Shown piece by piece: positions 9,918 to 18,813 of a stretch of 64,000 nt of DNA. This DNA comes from Jatrophihabitans sp. Its GTDB lineage: Bacteria; Actinomycetota; Actinomycetes; Mycobacteriales; Jatrophihabitantaceae. The notes under the pieces were generated by a model, which did no database searches, had not been told where the DNA came from, and saw nothing but the letters and a program-made list of their open reading frames with translations. A program made the translations under genes and the position numbers. Positions within the stretch are counted from its first letter, which is position 1. Each line of letters starts with the position of its first letter. The DNA lies in NCBI GenBank assembly GCA_025927835.1, contig JAICKR010000001.1, positions 1 to 64,000 on the forward strand. Reading direction: 5' to 3'.

Positions 9918-10118
9918 TCAGCCTCCCTGCACGGCCGTGATCAGCTCGACGACCTGGCCCTCGAGGATCGGGAACTGGCCCCACGTCGCGCGCGGCACGA
10001 CCTCGCCGTCGACGACTGCCGCGCTGCCGCGCGACGAGCCGGCCAGCGAGGTCAGCAGTTCGTCGAGCGTCGTGCCGTCGGAGATCTCGCACTTGGCCCC
10101 GTTGAGCGTGATCACCAT
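9918..10118 (-). CDS. thiS: Sulfur carrier protein ThiS
   Basis: 66-residue ubiquitin-fold sulfur carrier ending in the required Gly-Gly (AVQGG). The C-terminal Gly is adenylated and thiocarboxylated, then donates sulfur to ThiG. Other family traits: [11 protein letters not shown] at the start and a VVPRATW segment. The ATG lies within the end of thiO (7-base overlap) and thiG follows after 3 bases. The adenylyltransferase (ThiF/MoeB type) that charges it is not in the window. Confidence 0.95.
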   Translation of the reverse strand: MVITLNGAKCEISDGTTLDELLTSLAGSSRGSAAVVDGEVVPRATWGQFPILEGQVVELITAVQGG

Positions 10119-11263
10119 GCGTGTGCTCCCGCGAATCGGGACGGGGCGAACGGTGCCACGGTCTCCGGCAGCGCGCCGTCGGCGACCAACGCGGCGACCG
10201 CATCCGCGGTCACCGGGGTGAGCAGGATGCCGTTGCGGTAGTGACCGGTCGCGTAGACGAGCCCGGGCAGCTCGGCCGGGCCGATGATCGGCGCGTTGTC
10301 CGGCGAGCCCGGACGCAGTCCGGTGCACACCTCGTCGAAAACCGCCTCGCCGAGTTCGGGCAGCACGGTCTGCGCGTCGCGCAGCAACTCGTACACCGCG
10401 CCGGCGCGGGCGGTGCGCTCGAAGCCGGTCTCCTCGGACGAGCCGCCGACGACGACGCGTCCGTCCGCGCGCGGCACGACGTAGACGGGGTTGCCGTGCA
10501 CCGACGCGCGCAGGACGTGCTGCAGGGTGGGCGGCCCGGGCAGCCGCAGCCGGATGGTCTGCCCCTTGACCGGACGCACCGGCGCCGCGACCGCGGCCGG
10601 AATGCCCACGACGGTGCCGGACCAGGCGCCGGCCGCGACGACGACGGTTCCGGTCTCGACGGTGCGGCCGTCGTCGAGGCGCACCCCGCGTACCCGCTCG
10701 TCCGCGAGCACCTCGGCACGTCCGGTCATGGTGCGGACGCCGGCACGCTCGACGGCGACGGTCAGCGCCGCGTGCAGCTCGCGCGGGTCGATCTGATGGT
10801 CGTCGGCGGCGAGCACGCCGCCGGGAATGCCGGGCGCGAGCGCGGGTTCGACGGTGCGCAGCTCGCGGCCGGTGAGCAGCCGGCTCGCGGCACCGACCGA
10901 TTGCCCGAACGCGTGCAGGTCGACCAGCGCGGCCATGTCCGCGCCGTCCCATGCGGTCGACAGGGTGCCGCACGACCACAGCGCGACGTCACGACCGGTC
11001 TCGTGCTCGAGCTCGGCGACGAAGGCGGGATAGCCCGCCAGCGATTCGCAGCTGAGCCGGAACAGCGCAGTCTCGGCATAGTGCAGTTCGGTGATCGGCG
11101 CGAGCATGCCCGCGGCGGTGTGCCAGGCGCCGTCGCGCACGCCCGGATCGACGATGACGACCGACGCGCCGCGCCGCGCGCAGCGCCACGCGATCGCAGC
11201 ACCGATCGTGCCGGCACCGACGATCACGACGTCGGTCGAATCTCGGCCCATCGCCTGGCCCAC
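10112..11263 (-). CDS. thiO: Glycine oxidase ThiO
   Basis: FAD-dependent oxidase that turns glycine into dehydroglycine (iminoglycine) for ThiG in aerobic thiazole synthesis. 383 residues with an N-terminal dinucleotide-binding [24 protein letters not shown] near residue 50, [14 protein letters not shown] in the substrate domain and a C-terminal [14 protein letters not shown] characteristic of ThiO. The GTG start places the Shine-Dalgarno AAGGGAG of the riboswitch tail very close; an ATG 12 bases downstream (MGRDSTD) is an alternative. It is the first gene behind the second TPP riboswitch and overlaps thiS. Confidence 0.94.
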   Translation of the reverse strand: MGQAMGRDSTDVVIVGAGTIGAAIAWRCARRGASVVIVDPGVRDGAWHTAAGMLAPITELHYAETALFRLSCESLAGYPAFVAELEHETGRDVALWSCGTLSTAWDGADMAALVDLHAFGQSVGAASRLLTGRELRTVEPALAPGIPGGVLAADDHQIDPRELHAALTVAVERAGVRTMTGRAEVLADERVRGVRLDDGRTVETGTVVVAAGAWSGTVVGIPAAVAAPVRPVKGQTIRLRLPGPPTLQHVLRASVHGNPVYVVPRADGRVVVGGSSEETGFERTARAGAVYELLRDAQTVLPELGEAVFDEVCTGLRPGSPDNAPIIGPAELPGLVYATGHYRNGILLTPVTADAVAALVADGALPETVAPFAPSRFAGAHAW

Positions 11264-11265
11264 TG

Positions 11266-11342
11266 CTCCCTTGCGCCGGTATTACCCGGATCAGGTTCGA
11301 CGGTCGGCTCTCGCCCTCTCAGCCCGGTTGGGCTCCCGTGCA
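11266..11342 (-). promoter_or_regulatory. TPP riboswitch upstream of thiO-thiS-thiG
   Basis: On the minus strand: ACGGGAGCCC, GGGCTGAGAGGG (CTGAGA core), a variable stem, GAACCTGATCCGGGTAATA (near the family consensus) and ACCGGCGCAAGGGAGC. Spacing and order match the THI-box. The AAGGGAG tail doubles as the ribosome-binding site for thiO. The element lies in the gap between thiO and the divergent thiE, so it regulates only the minus-strand operon. Confidence 0.95.
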
Positions 11343-11365
11343 ACGCCCACCCTACGCTCGCCGTC

Positions 11366-11998
11366 ATGTCCGCGTTCGACGCCGCCCGGCTCTACCTGTG
11401 CGTCGACTCGCGGGCCCGGCAGGGTGATCTCGAGCCGTTCCTGGACGCGGTGCTCGGCAACGGCGTGGAGATCATCCAGCTGCGCGAGAAAGGGCTCGAG
11501 GCCGCCGCGGAGCTGCGCCTGCTCGAGGTGTTCGCCGCGGCGGCGGAACGACACGGCGCGCTGTGGGTGGTCAACGACCGTGCCGACATCGCGAAGGCAG
11601 CCGGCGCGCCCGCGCTGCATCTCGGGCAGGACGACCTGCCGACAGAGGTAGCGCGTGAGATCGTCGGCCCGGACGTCCTCATCGGCCGCTCGACGCACTC
11701 ACCCGACCAAGCGGACGCCGCGCGCACCGAACCGGGCGTCGCGTACTACTGCTGCGGCCCGACCTGGACGACACCGACGAAGCCTGGACGTCCCGCCGCC
11801 GGGCTGGGGCTGCTCGATCATGCCGCGGCGCAGGCCGACGGGCGGCCGTGGTTCGCGATCGGCGGCATCGAGACCCTCGACCGGCTCGACGAGGTGATCG
11901 AGCACGGCGCGCGGCGCGTCGTCGTGGTGCGTGCGATCACCGAGGCGCCCGACCCGGGCGCCGCCGCCCGTGCGTTCGCCGAACGGCTGGGGCGGTAG
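11366..11998 (+). CDS. thiE: Thiamin-phosphate synthase
   Basis: Joins hydroxymethylpyrimidine diphosphate and thiazole phosphate to thiamin phosphate, the last ring-joining step. 210-residue TIM barrel: IIQLREKG near residue 32, [27 protein letters not shown], the phosphate-loop [17 protein letters not shown] and [16 protein letters not shown] all match ThiE. Divergent from thiO with the thiO riboswitch between them. No THI-box is seen in its own direction, so it may be expressed constitutively. thiC and thiD are not in the window. Confidence 0.95.
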   Translation: MSAFDAARLYLCVDSRARQGDLEPFLDAVLGNGVEIIQLREKGLEAAAELRLLEVFAAAAERHGALWVVNDRADIAKAAGAPALHLGQDDLPTEVAREIVGPDVLIGRSTHSPDQADAARTEPGVAYYCCGPTWTTPTKPGRPAAGLGLLDHAAAQADGRPWFAIGGIETLDRLDEVIEHGARRVVVVRAITEAPDPGAAARAFAERLGR

Positions 11999-12007
11999 AA
12001 CGGAACC

Positions 12008-12382
12008 GTGGCACGCCTCGAACTGCGCAGCGTCGTCCTCGATGCGCCCGACGTCGGCGCGCTCGGTGAGTTCTACCAGCGCCTGCTCGGCTGGCCGCTC
12101 ACCTCCGAGGCGGACGACCCGACGTGGCTGCGCATCGCACCTGCGGACGGTGGCACCGGCTTGGCGGTCCAGTACGAGCCGCAGTACCAACCGCCGGTGT
12201 GGCCGTCGGACACCACGCATCAGCAGATGCAGCTGCACCTCGACCTGCTCGTCGACGATCTCGCCGCTGCGTGCGCGCATGCCGGATCCGTGGGAGCGCG
12301 CCTGGCCGGGTTCCAGCCACAGGACGACGTGCGCGTCTACCTCGACCCCGTCGGGCATCCGTTCTGCCTGTTCGAGAACTGA
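12008..12382 (+). CDS. VOC (glyoxalase/bleomycin resistance) family protein
   Basis: 124 residues forming a VOC metal-dependent fold with paired beta-alpha-beta-beta-beta units: start LRSVVLDAPDVGALGEFYQRLLGW, middle QLHLDLLVDDLAAAC and end VYLDPVGHPFCLFE. GTG start 9 bases after thiE, so it may be co-transcribed, and it is followed after 3 bases by a second VOC gene. No substrate can be read from sequence. Close relatives in actinomycetes are annotated only as VOC proteins. Confidence 0.85.
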   Translation: MARLELRSVVLDAPDVGALGEFYQRLLGWPLTSEADDPTWLRIAPADGGTGLAVQYEPQYQPPVWPSDTTHQQMQLHLDLLVDDLAAACAHAGSVGARLAGFQPQDDVRVYLDPVGHPFCLFEN

Positions 12383-12385
12383 CGC

Positions 12386-12781
12386 GTGGGCAGTCTCGAG
12401 CACGTCACGCTGAGCACGCCGGACGTCGCCGCGAGCGCCGCGTTCTACGACGCCGCGTTGGGAGCGCTGGGCTTGGTGCGGGTGCACGAACTGGTGGACG
12501 AGGAGGAGGACGGCGCGGCCGTCGAGGCGATCGCCTGGGACGTCGACGGCGGTCCCGGGCTCGTGTGGCTGGTCGTGGGGGAGCGGCCCACGAGCGGCGT
12601 ACACCTGCAACTGCGAGCTGACTCTCGAGCTCAGGTCGAGACTTTTCATGCGGCCGCGGTGCGGGCGGGCGGGCGCGAGCACGGCGCGCCGCGGCGCTGG
12701 CCGCTGTACCGGCGCGGCGAGTTCTCCGCCAGCGTCGCCGATCCGGCGGGCAACGTGATCGAGGTCGTCGCCCCGGAGTGA
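12386..12781 (+). CDS. VOC family protein (second of a pair)
   Basis: 131 residues, VOC fold: LEHVTLSTPDVAASAAFYDAALGALG at the N-terminus and FSASVADPAGNVIEVVAPE at the C-terminus, the usual last strand carrying a metal-ligand Glu. GTG start 3 bases after the previous VOC gene, so the two are translationally linked and may form a heteromeric VOC protein. The acidic loop LVDEEEDGAA is unusual in composition. Function unknown. Confidence 0.84.
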   Translation: MGSLEHVTLSTPDVAASAAFYDAALGALGLVRVHELVDEEEDGAAVEAIAWDVDGGPGLVWLVVGERPTSGVHLQLRADSRAQVETFHAAAVRAGGREHGAPRRWPLYRRGEFSASVADPAGNVIEVVAPE

Positions 12782-12836
12782 TGGTCTTCGGCGTGGACGC
12801 TCGATTCACAACAGTCACAACTGGCACACTGGTCAC

Positions 12837-13847
12837 ATGCCGGTCGCGCGGGTGCTCTCCGCTGCGGTGGCCTCGCTGGGGGTCGCCGGGTGCGCGGTCG
12901 TCGCGCTGCAGATGAGCCACGCCTCGACCCGGAAGGACGCGGCGGACCAGTTGCCGGTCCCGGCGAGCAGCGCGGCCGCGTCGCGTCCGGCCTTCGTGTC
13001 GATGCATCCGGCAGCGGGGATGAGCGCGGCACCGACGCCGGCCCCGTCCACGTCACCGGCCGCGGCGTCGACGGCCGCCGTCACGTCGTCGAACCCGACG
13101 CGTACCGCGCAGCCGGCGCCGGGCACCTCTGCGGCAGCCGCGTCCAGCGTGCCGGTGCGCGCGCCCGCCACGTCCGCGATCGCCCGCACCTCCGCATCGC
13201 CGCGGCCGGCGGCGACGACCGCGACGCTCGTGCGCGGGGTGGCGCTGCCGCTGCGCTACAGCACCGGCACGGCAACGCGGGTCATCACCGTCACCGCGCA
13301 CACCGCCGGCAGCACCACCGCGACGCTGCAGGCGTGGAACAAGGCGCCGGGCGGCGGCTGGCTGCGGCTCGGTTCCGCGGTCACCGCGCACCTCGGCGCC
13401 GACGGGATGAGCACGCATCCGAGTGAATCGCGTAGCGCCACGCCGATCGGCAGCTACACGCTCACCCTCGCGTTCGGGCACCTCTCGGACCCGGGCACCC
13501 GGCTGCCCTACATCCACACCAATCCGTCGGACTGGTGGATCAGCCAGGCCGGCCCGCTGTACAACACGCACCAGCGCTGTTCGTCCGGCTGCGCGTTCAC
13601 CCGCGGCAGCCCGAACGAGCATCTCTACTACGAGACGCCGTACTACAACTACGCGGTGGTCATCGACTACAACACGCGCAACGCGCCGGGCGGCGTGCGC
13701 CAAGGTGCGGGCAGCGCGTTCTTCCTGCATGTCACCGACGGCCACCCCACTGCCGGCTGTGTGGCGATCGGGCAGTCGAAGCTGGTGTCACTCATGCGCT
13801 GGCTCGCGCCGAGCACGCACCCGCGCATCCTGATCGGCGTGCACTGA
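12837..13847 (+). CDS. L,D-transpeptidase-like (YkuD) lipoprotein, copy 1
   Basis: 336 residues. N-terminal lipoprotein-type signal with a hydrophobic stretch and lipobox VAGC (Cys at about 19), then a ~100-residue Ser/Ala/Thr/Pro-rich linker that would span the wall, then a C-terminal catalytic domain (about 125-336). The YkuD-type motif FFLHVTDGHPTAGCVAI places a His and the nucleophilic Cys in the expected order. Such enzymes make or modify 3-3 peptidoglycan cross-links or attach proteins. The ATG lies in an AT-richer leader. It is followed at once by a paralogue sharing most of the catalytic domain, a tandem duplication. Enzymatic activity is inferred from motifs. Confidence 0.82.
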   Translation: MPVARVLSAAVASLGVAGCAVVALQMSHASTRKDAADQLPVPASSAAASRPAFVSMHPAAGMSAAPTPAPSTSPAAASTAAVTSSNPTRTAQPAPGTSAAAASSVPVRAPATSAIARTSASPRPAATTATLVRGVALPLRYSTGTATRVITVTAHTAGSTTATLQAWNKAPGGGWLRLGSAVTAHLGADGMSTHPSESRSATPIGSYTLTLAFGHLSDPGTRLPYIHTNPSDWWISQAGPLYNTHQRCSSGCAFTRGSPNEHLYYETPYYNYAVVIDYNTRNAPGGVRQGAGSAFFLHVTDGHPTAGCVAIGQSKLVSLMRWLAPSTHPRILIGVH

Positions 13848-13895
13848 TGCACCCGGGGCTGGGTGATCCACACACCGCGTGACAGGCTGGGGGGC

Positions 13896-14753
13896 GTGGG
13901 ACCCAGCCGGGGCGCCCTAGCGCTCGCCGTCGTCGCGGCGCTGGCGACGGCATGCGGCGGCAGCGGATCCGCACAGCCGCTCGTGGCGGTGCGCACGCCC
14001 GGCACCACAGTTGCGGCATTGCCGACGCCGGCTGCGACGTCGTCGTCCGCCATGCGCAGCTCGTCATCGGCGGTAGCAACCACATCGACGTCCGCTGCCC
14101 ATCGGGCGAGCACGCTGCCCGGCGCCGGCTCGCATCAGTCACGCGCGCTGCGGCTGCCCCTGTCGTTCGCCACCGGCAACGCGACGCAGGTGGTCACCGT
14201 CGTCGCACCGTCGACGTCGAGCACCGAGGGCACGCTGCAGGCGTGGCGCAAGGTCACCGATGGCTGGCGGCGGGTGGGGACGTCGGTGCATGCATGGCTC
14301 GGCGGCGACGGGCTGAGCGCGCACCCGAGCGAGACGAGAAGCGCGACGCCGATCGGCAGCTTCACGCTCACCCGCGCCTTCGGCCGGGACGCCGATCCCG
14401 GTGCAGCGCTGCCGTACCGGCGGACGACGGCCGCCGACTGGTGGATCAGCGAGCCCGGTGCCGGCTACAACACGCTGCAGCACTGCGCGTCCGCGTGCGG
14501 CTTCACGCAGGGCAGCCCGAACGAGCACCTCTACTACGAGACGCCGTACTACAACTACGCGGTCGTCATCGACTACAACACCCGCAACGCACCCGGTGGT
14601 GTGCGGGCCGGCGCGGGCAGCGCGTTCTTCCTGCACGTGACCGTGGGCGCGCCCACCCAAGGCTGCATCTCGATCGACCAACAGCGTCTCGTCGGGCTGC
14701 TGCGCTGGCTCGCACCGGCGTCGCATCCGCGGATTCTGATCGGGACGGGTTGA
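13896..14753 (+). CDS. L,D-transpeptidase-like (YkuD) lipoprotein, copy 2
   Basis: 285 residues from the GTG that opens MGPSRGALAL. Lipobox ATAC (Cys at about 19) followed by GGSGS, a shorter Ser/Thr-rich linker, then the same catalytic domain as copy 1. GSPNEHLYYETPYYNYAVV, IDYNTRNAPGGV and GSAFFLHV are identical between the two proteins, and the active-site segment here is PTQGCISI. The signal and linker have diverged while the catalytic core has not. Downstream is a small inverted repeat and then an unrelated sensor kinase. The role is presumably cell-wall cross-linking, by family. Confidence 0.82.
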   Translation: MGPSRGALALAVVAALATACGGSGSAQPLVAVRTPGTTVAALPTPAATSSSAMRSSSSAVATTSTSAAHRASTLPGAGSHQSRALRLPLSFATGNATQVVTVVAPSTSSTEGTLQAWRKVTDGWRRVGTSVHAWLGGDGLSAHPSETRSATPIGSFTLTRAFGRDADPGAALPYRRTTAADWWISEPGAGYNTLQHCASACGFTQGSPNEHLYYETPYYNYAVVIDYNTRNAPGGVRAGAGSAFFLHVTVGAPTQGCISIDQQRLVGLLRWLAPASHPRILIGTG

Positions 14754-14765
14754 CAAGCCCGAAAT

Positions 14766-14779
14766 GCGCACTATTGCGC
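14766..14779 (+). terminator. Small inverted repeat after the transpeptidase pair
   Basis: GCGCA-CTAT-TGCGC, 13 bases after the stop of the second lipoprotein gene: a perfect 5-base stem with a 4-base loop and no T-run. It could be a weak GC-rich terminator or a protein-binding site in the leader of the downstream histidine kinase. Function not established. Confidence 0.3.
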
Positions 14780-14887
14780 GGTGTGATTTGATGCATGCGC
14801 GGCGCGCGGAGTAGCACCGTGCCTCCGGTATCGCAAGAGCCTTTCGGGCCACAAAGCGGCTAGAAGGCCCGGTGGCTGGGGATTGTG

Positions 14888-16558
14888 ATGGCTGTGCGGA
14901 CAAATCAAGCAGTCGGTGCCGAAAAACGGGACCCGCGCTGGGAGAGTCTGCTGCGCACGCTGACCGAAGATCCGCCCGACAGCTCCTTCGGCGATGCGTT
15001 GCGCCGGGTGGCGACCAGCGCCGCCGACTTGTTGTCGTGCCGCTGCGTTGTACTCACCGTTCTCGATCGCAGCGGCAGTGTGGAGCACTTCATCTCCGCC
15101 GGCCCCGACCAGCAGGCCGTCGAGAGGGCGGGACGGCTGCCGGTGCGCGAAGGCCCGCTCGCGCCGGTCGTCGCCGCGGCGCAGATCGTGCGGGTGAGCG
15201 CGGCCGGGCAGGGGAGGGGCACCGGGTTCGCCACCGCAGCAGTCGGCGAAGTGCTCGGGGTCCCGGTGCACGTCGAGGACGTGACCCTCGGCGGCCTCTA
15301 CGCCTGCGACCGACTCGATGATGCGGCGTTCAGCGACGCCGACACCGAACTCGCCGTACTGCTCGCCGACGTGACCGCGACGGTGATCCGCCGCTCCCGG
15401 CTCACCCAGGCCGCCGACCAGCGGCAGCGCTGGATGGCCGAGTCGGCCGAGCTGACCCGCGCGCTGCTTTCCGGCGAGCACGCGAACCCGTTGCAGCTCG
15501 TCGTCGAGCGGGTGCGCGACATCGCCGACTCCGACCTCGTCGCGGTGGTCGCGGAACGCCCGGACCGGCGCTCCTACGAGGTCATCGAGGCGGCCGGCCC
15601 GTATGCCAGCACGCTGCAGGGTCGTGTCGTCACCGCCGATGCGGAACTGGCGTCGCGGGTCATCGCCGAAGGCGCACCGCGCGTCGTGTCGGATCTGTCC
15701 TCGAGCAGCAGTCACAGCGACCTCGCCGACCTCGCCGAGCTCGTCGGCGCCGAATCGGCGATCCTCGCGCCGCTGGCCGGCGGGGGAGTCGAGCACGGCG
15801 TGCTGGCGATGTACCGGCGCCCCGAGCGGCCGCCGTTCACCGAGTCCGAGGTTGCCGCCGCGACCCTGTTCACCGCGCAGCTCACGCTTGCCCTCGAGCT
15901 GGCCGACAACCGCGCCAAGCGCGAGCGCAGCGCCCTGCTCGACGAGCGCGGCCGCATCGCGCGCGACTTGCACGACCACGTCATCCAGCGACTGTTCGCG
16001 ATCGGGCTGACACTGCAGAGCGCCGCCACGCAGGCCGACCTGCGCGCGGCCAACCGGCTGCAGGACAGCATCACGGGCATCGACGAGACGATCTCGCAGA
16101 TCCGCGCGACGATCTACCGGCTCACCGGGCCGCTGATCTCCGCGGAGAACTCGATCCGCACCCGCGCGGCGCATCTGGTCGAGGACATGACCGCCGTGCT
16201 CGGGTTCCGCGCCGAGCTGGACGTACGCGGCCCGGTCGACTTCGGCGTCGAGGACGACGTAACCGACGACTGCATCGCGGTACTGCGTGAGGCGCTGACG
16301 AACGTGGCCAAGCATGCCGCCGCGACTCGCGTCGACGTCGCGATCAGCGTGAACGCGTCCGAACTCGCGCTCGAGGTGTGCGACGACGGCCGCGGCATCG
16401 GAGCCGTGTCGCGGCGTAGCGGACTGGCCAACCTGCGCGCCCGCGCCGAGCGCCGGCACGGCCGACTGATCGTCGCGTCCGGTGCGTCCCGCGGCACCCG
16501 GCTGACCTGGACGGTGCCGATCGGCGCCGCGCCGGGCCGGGTTCGCTCCGTCGGTTGA
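14888..16558 (+). CDS. GAF-domain sensor histidine kinase (DevS/DosT-like architecture)
   Basis: 556 residues. Two GAF domains (about 25-170 and 190-345), a HisKA_3 dimerisation/phospho-acceptor helix with ERGRIARDLHDHVIQRLFAIG (His near 369) and a C-terminal HATPase with REALTNVAKHAAA (N box), DDGRGIG (G1) and GLANLRARAERRHG. This is the NarL-partner kinase class, and the layout is that of DevS/DosT. The segment before LGVPVHV in the first GAF lacks the His residues found there in DevS, so haem binding is doubtful. No response regulator lies next to it, so it is an orphan here. GTG three bases upstream is an alternative start. Confidence 0.88.
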   Translation: MAVRTNQAVGAEKRDPRWESLLRTLTEDPPDSSFGDALRRVATSAADLLSCRCVVLTVLDRSGSVEHFISAGPDQQAVERAGRLPVREGPLAPVVAAAQIVRVSAAGQGRGTGFATAAVGEVLGVPVHVEDVTLGGLYACDRLDDAAFSDADTELAVLLADVTATVIRRSRLTQAADQRQRWMAESAELTRALLSGEHANPLQLVVERVRDIADSDLVAVVAERPDRRSYEVIEAAGPYASTLQGRVVTADAELASRVIAEGAPRVVSDLSSSSSHSDLADLAELVGAESAILAPLAGGGVEHGVLAMYRRPERPPFTESEVAAATLFTAQLTLALELADNRAKRERSALLDERGRIARDLHDHVIQRLFAIGLTLQSAATQADLRAANRLQDSITGIDETISQIRATIYRLTGPLISAENSIRTRAAHLVEDMTAVLGFRAELDVRGPVDFGVEDDVTDDCIAVLREALTNVAKHAAATRVDVAISVNASELALEVCDDGRGIGAVSRRSGLANLRARAERRHGRLIVASGASRGTRLTWTVPIGAAPGRVRSVG

Positions 16559-16660
16559 TCATCTACTCGAACGGACCGCTCTGGGTGCGCGTCCTGATCG
16601 CAGATGAGCGACGGGAGAGCCTATGCATCAGAGTCGATGGCTGCGACCTGGTGATCGCCG

Positions 16661-16674
16661 ATAATGCACATTAT
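16661..16674. promoter_or_regulatory. ATAATG-CA-CATTAT palindrome before the cyclase gene
   Basis: Perfect 6-base inverted repeat with a 2-base spacer in an AT-richer patch about 70 bases before the cyclase GTG, within the 185-base gap after the kinase gene. Its size suits a dimeric regulator, and its A/T content stands out from the surrounding GC-rich sequence. No regulator is encoded nearby, so what binds is unknown. Confidence 0.35.
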
Positions 16675-16743
16675 GTCAACTTGAACGAGCGAGCAGGTCC
16701 CCTCCACCGGCTACCATTCGGCATCCGCTGAGGAGGTAACGGG

Positions 16744-18813
16744 GTGAATCGCGCCTGCTTGGCCTGCGGCCAGGAGAATCCGCCCGCGGCGCGCTTCTGC
16801 CTCGGCTGCGGCAGCCAGCTCGACGCCCCGGCGGCCGACCGCCAGGACGAACGTCGCATCGTCACCGTCATCTTCGTCGACCTGGTCGGCTTCACCGCCC
16901 GCGCCGAGAACCTCGATCCCGAAGACGTCCGGGCACTGCTCACGCCCTACCACGAACGCGTGCGCCGCGAGATCGAGTCGTTCGGCGGCGTCGTCGAGAA
17001 GTTCATCGGCGATGCCGTGATGGGACTATTCGGCGCACCCCTCGCGCATGGCGACGACGCCGAGCGCGCGGTGAGAGCAGCGCTCTCGATTCGTGACATC
17101 GCCGACGAGCTGAGCGGCGGGGGCCTGCAGATCCGGATCGCAGTGAACACCGGCGAGGCGGTCGTGTCGCTCGGCGCCCGGCCGGCGCACGGTGAGTCGA
17201 TGGTGGCCGGCGACGTGGTGAACACCGCATCACGGCTGCAGTCCGCCGCGCCGATCAACGGTGTCATCGTCGGCGCGCAGACCCATCTCGCCACCAAGCA
17301 CTGCATCGAGTACACCGCCGCCGAGCCGGTGCACGCCAAGGGCAAGGAGCACCCGGTTGCGGCGTGGGTGGCCGAGCGCGCGCTGACCGAGGCCGGCACG
17401 CGGCGCATCGACCCGAGCGGCATCGTCGGCCGCAACTTCGAGCTCGCGATCATGCGCGCGCTCTGGGAACGCGCGGAAGCGGCCCGGCTGCCGACGCTCG
17501 TGTCGATCGTCGGCCCGGCCGGCGTCGGCAAGTCCACCATCGCCGCCGAGTTCTGCCGCCTCGCGGAGGAGCAGGGTGCCCGGGTGGTCACAGGCCGCTC
17601 ACTCCCCTACCGGGAGAGCGGCACGTACGGCGCCCTGGCCGGACAGCTGATGAGGCTCGGCGGGGTGTTCGAGAGCGACCCGGCCGACCTCGCGGTGGAC
17701 AAGTTGCGCGGCAGCGCCCGTACGCACGTCGGCGCCGGCGCGCACGGCGAGGCGGTGGCCGCAGACCTGGGCACCGTCATCGGCATCGGCTCCGACACCC
17801 GCGCCGCCGACCGCAATGCGCTGTTCTATTCGGTGCGTGAGTATCTGGAGGGCGCGGCGCGCGATCAGCCGCTCGTGTTGGTGTACGAGGACATCCACTG
17901 GGCCGATCCGAACCTGCTCGACCTGATACTGGCGCTGGCCGGCCTGCTGGGCCGGGTGCCACTGCTGCTGCTCACCCTGACCCGCCCCGACCTCGTCGAC
18001 ACCCGCCCGGACTGGGGCGCCAGCGTGCCCGAGTTCCTTACGTTGACACTCGGCCCGCTTGCCGACGAGGACGCCCGCAAGTTGGCACTGCGCCGGCTCG
18101 GCGACGTCGAGCAGGCCGACGCAGTGCTCGAGATCGCCGAGGGCAACCCGCTGTTCATCGAGCAGCTCGCGGCGAGCATCGGCGAGACCGCACCCGGCCG
18201 GCTGCCCACGACGATCCGCGAGATCGTCGCCGCCCGGCTCGACTCGCTCCCCCAGTCCGAGCGCGCGACATTGCTGGACGCCGCGGTGATCGGCAAGGTG
18301 TTCTGGCTGGATGCGTTGTGTGCGCTGAACGAAAAGGCCGACCGGGCCGAACTGGTGCGCGTCGTCGACCAGCTCGAACGGCGTGACCTCATCCGTCGCG
18401 AGGCCGGGTCGATGATCGAGGGCAAGCCGCAGTTCGCGTTCACGCACGCGGTCATCCGCGAGGTCGCCTACGAGCTGCTCCCCCGCGCCGAGCGCGCCCG
18501 CAGGCACGCGATCGTCGCCGAGTTCTTCGGGCAGACGACCGGTGGTTCGGGCGAGGCGATCGGGGCGATGGCGCGGCACTGGCGCGCGGCGGGCGACCAC
18601 GAACGTGCCGTGCCGCAGTTATTGCGGGCTGCCGAGCAGGCCGATCGGGGCTGGGCGAAGGATCACGCCGCATTCCTCTATCGCGAGGCGCTCGGGCTCG
18701 TGCCCGAGGACGACATCGAGCTGCGGCGCACCATCAGGCGCAAGCTCGGCGTCGCGAGTGCAGCGTCGCTGCACGTCCCCGACGCTAGGCGTCGGGGAAG
18801 TCCGCAGGGGTGA
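16744..18813 (+). CDS. Class III adenylate/guanylate cyclase with AAA ATPase domain
   Basis: 689 residues. An N-terminal zinc ribbon (CLACGQENPPAARFCLGCG) is followed by a class III cyclase domain (about 35-215) with metal-binding Asp residues in FVDLVGFTARAE and GDAVMGLFG. VEKFIGDA and AGDVVNTASR supply the Lys and Asp expected for ATP and the Asn/Arg transition-state pair. Then comes an AAA/STAND-like ATPase with Walker A GPAGVGKST and Walker B VLVYEDIHWAD, and a helical tail. GTG start behind a near-ideal AGGAGGT. Likely makes cAMP in response to an unknown input. The C-terminus is short for the family, which often adds TPR repeats. Its last 29 bases overlap the convergent DUF4242 gene. 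Confidence 0.88.
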   Translation: MNRACLACGQENPPAARFCLGCGSQLDAPAADRQDERRIVTVIFVDLVGFTARAENLDPEDVRALLTPYHERVRREIESFGGVVEKFIGDAVMGLFGAPLAHGDDAERAVRAALSIRDIADELSGGGLQIRIAVNTGEAVVSLGARPAHGESMVAGDVVNTASRLQSAAPINGVIVGAQTHLATKHCIEYTAAEPVHAKGKEHPVAAWVAERALTEAGTRRIDPSGIVGRNFELAIMRALWERAEAARLPTLVSIVGPAGVGKSTIAAEFCRLAEEQGARVVTGRSLPYRESGTYGALAGQLMRLGGVFESDPADLAVDKLRGSARTHVGAGAHGEAVAADLGTVIGIGSDTRAADRNALFYSVREYLEGAARDQPLVLVYEDIHWADPNLLDLILALAGLLGRVPLLLLTLTRPDLVDTRPDWGASVPEFLTLTLGPLADEDARKLALRRLGDVEQADAVLEIAEGNPLFIEQLAASIGETAPGRLPTTIREIVAARLDSLPQSERATLLDAAVIGKVFWLDALCALNEKADRAELVRVVDQLERRDLIRREAGSMIEGKPQFAFTHAVIREVAYELLPRAERARRHAIVAEFFGQTTGGSGEAIGAMARHWRAAGDHERAVPQLLRAAEQADRGWAKDHAAFLYREALGLVPEDDIELRRTIRRKLGVASAASLHVPDARRRGSPQG

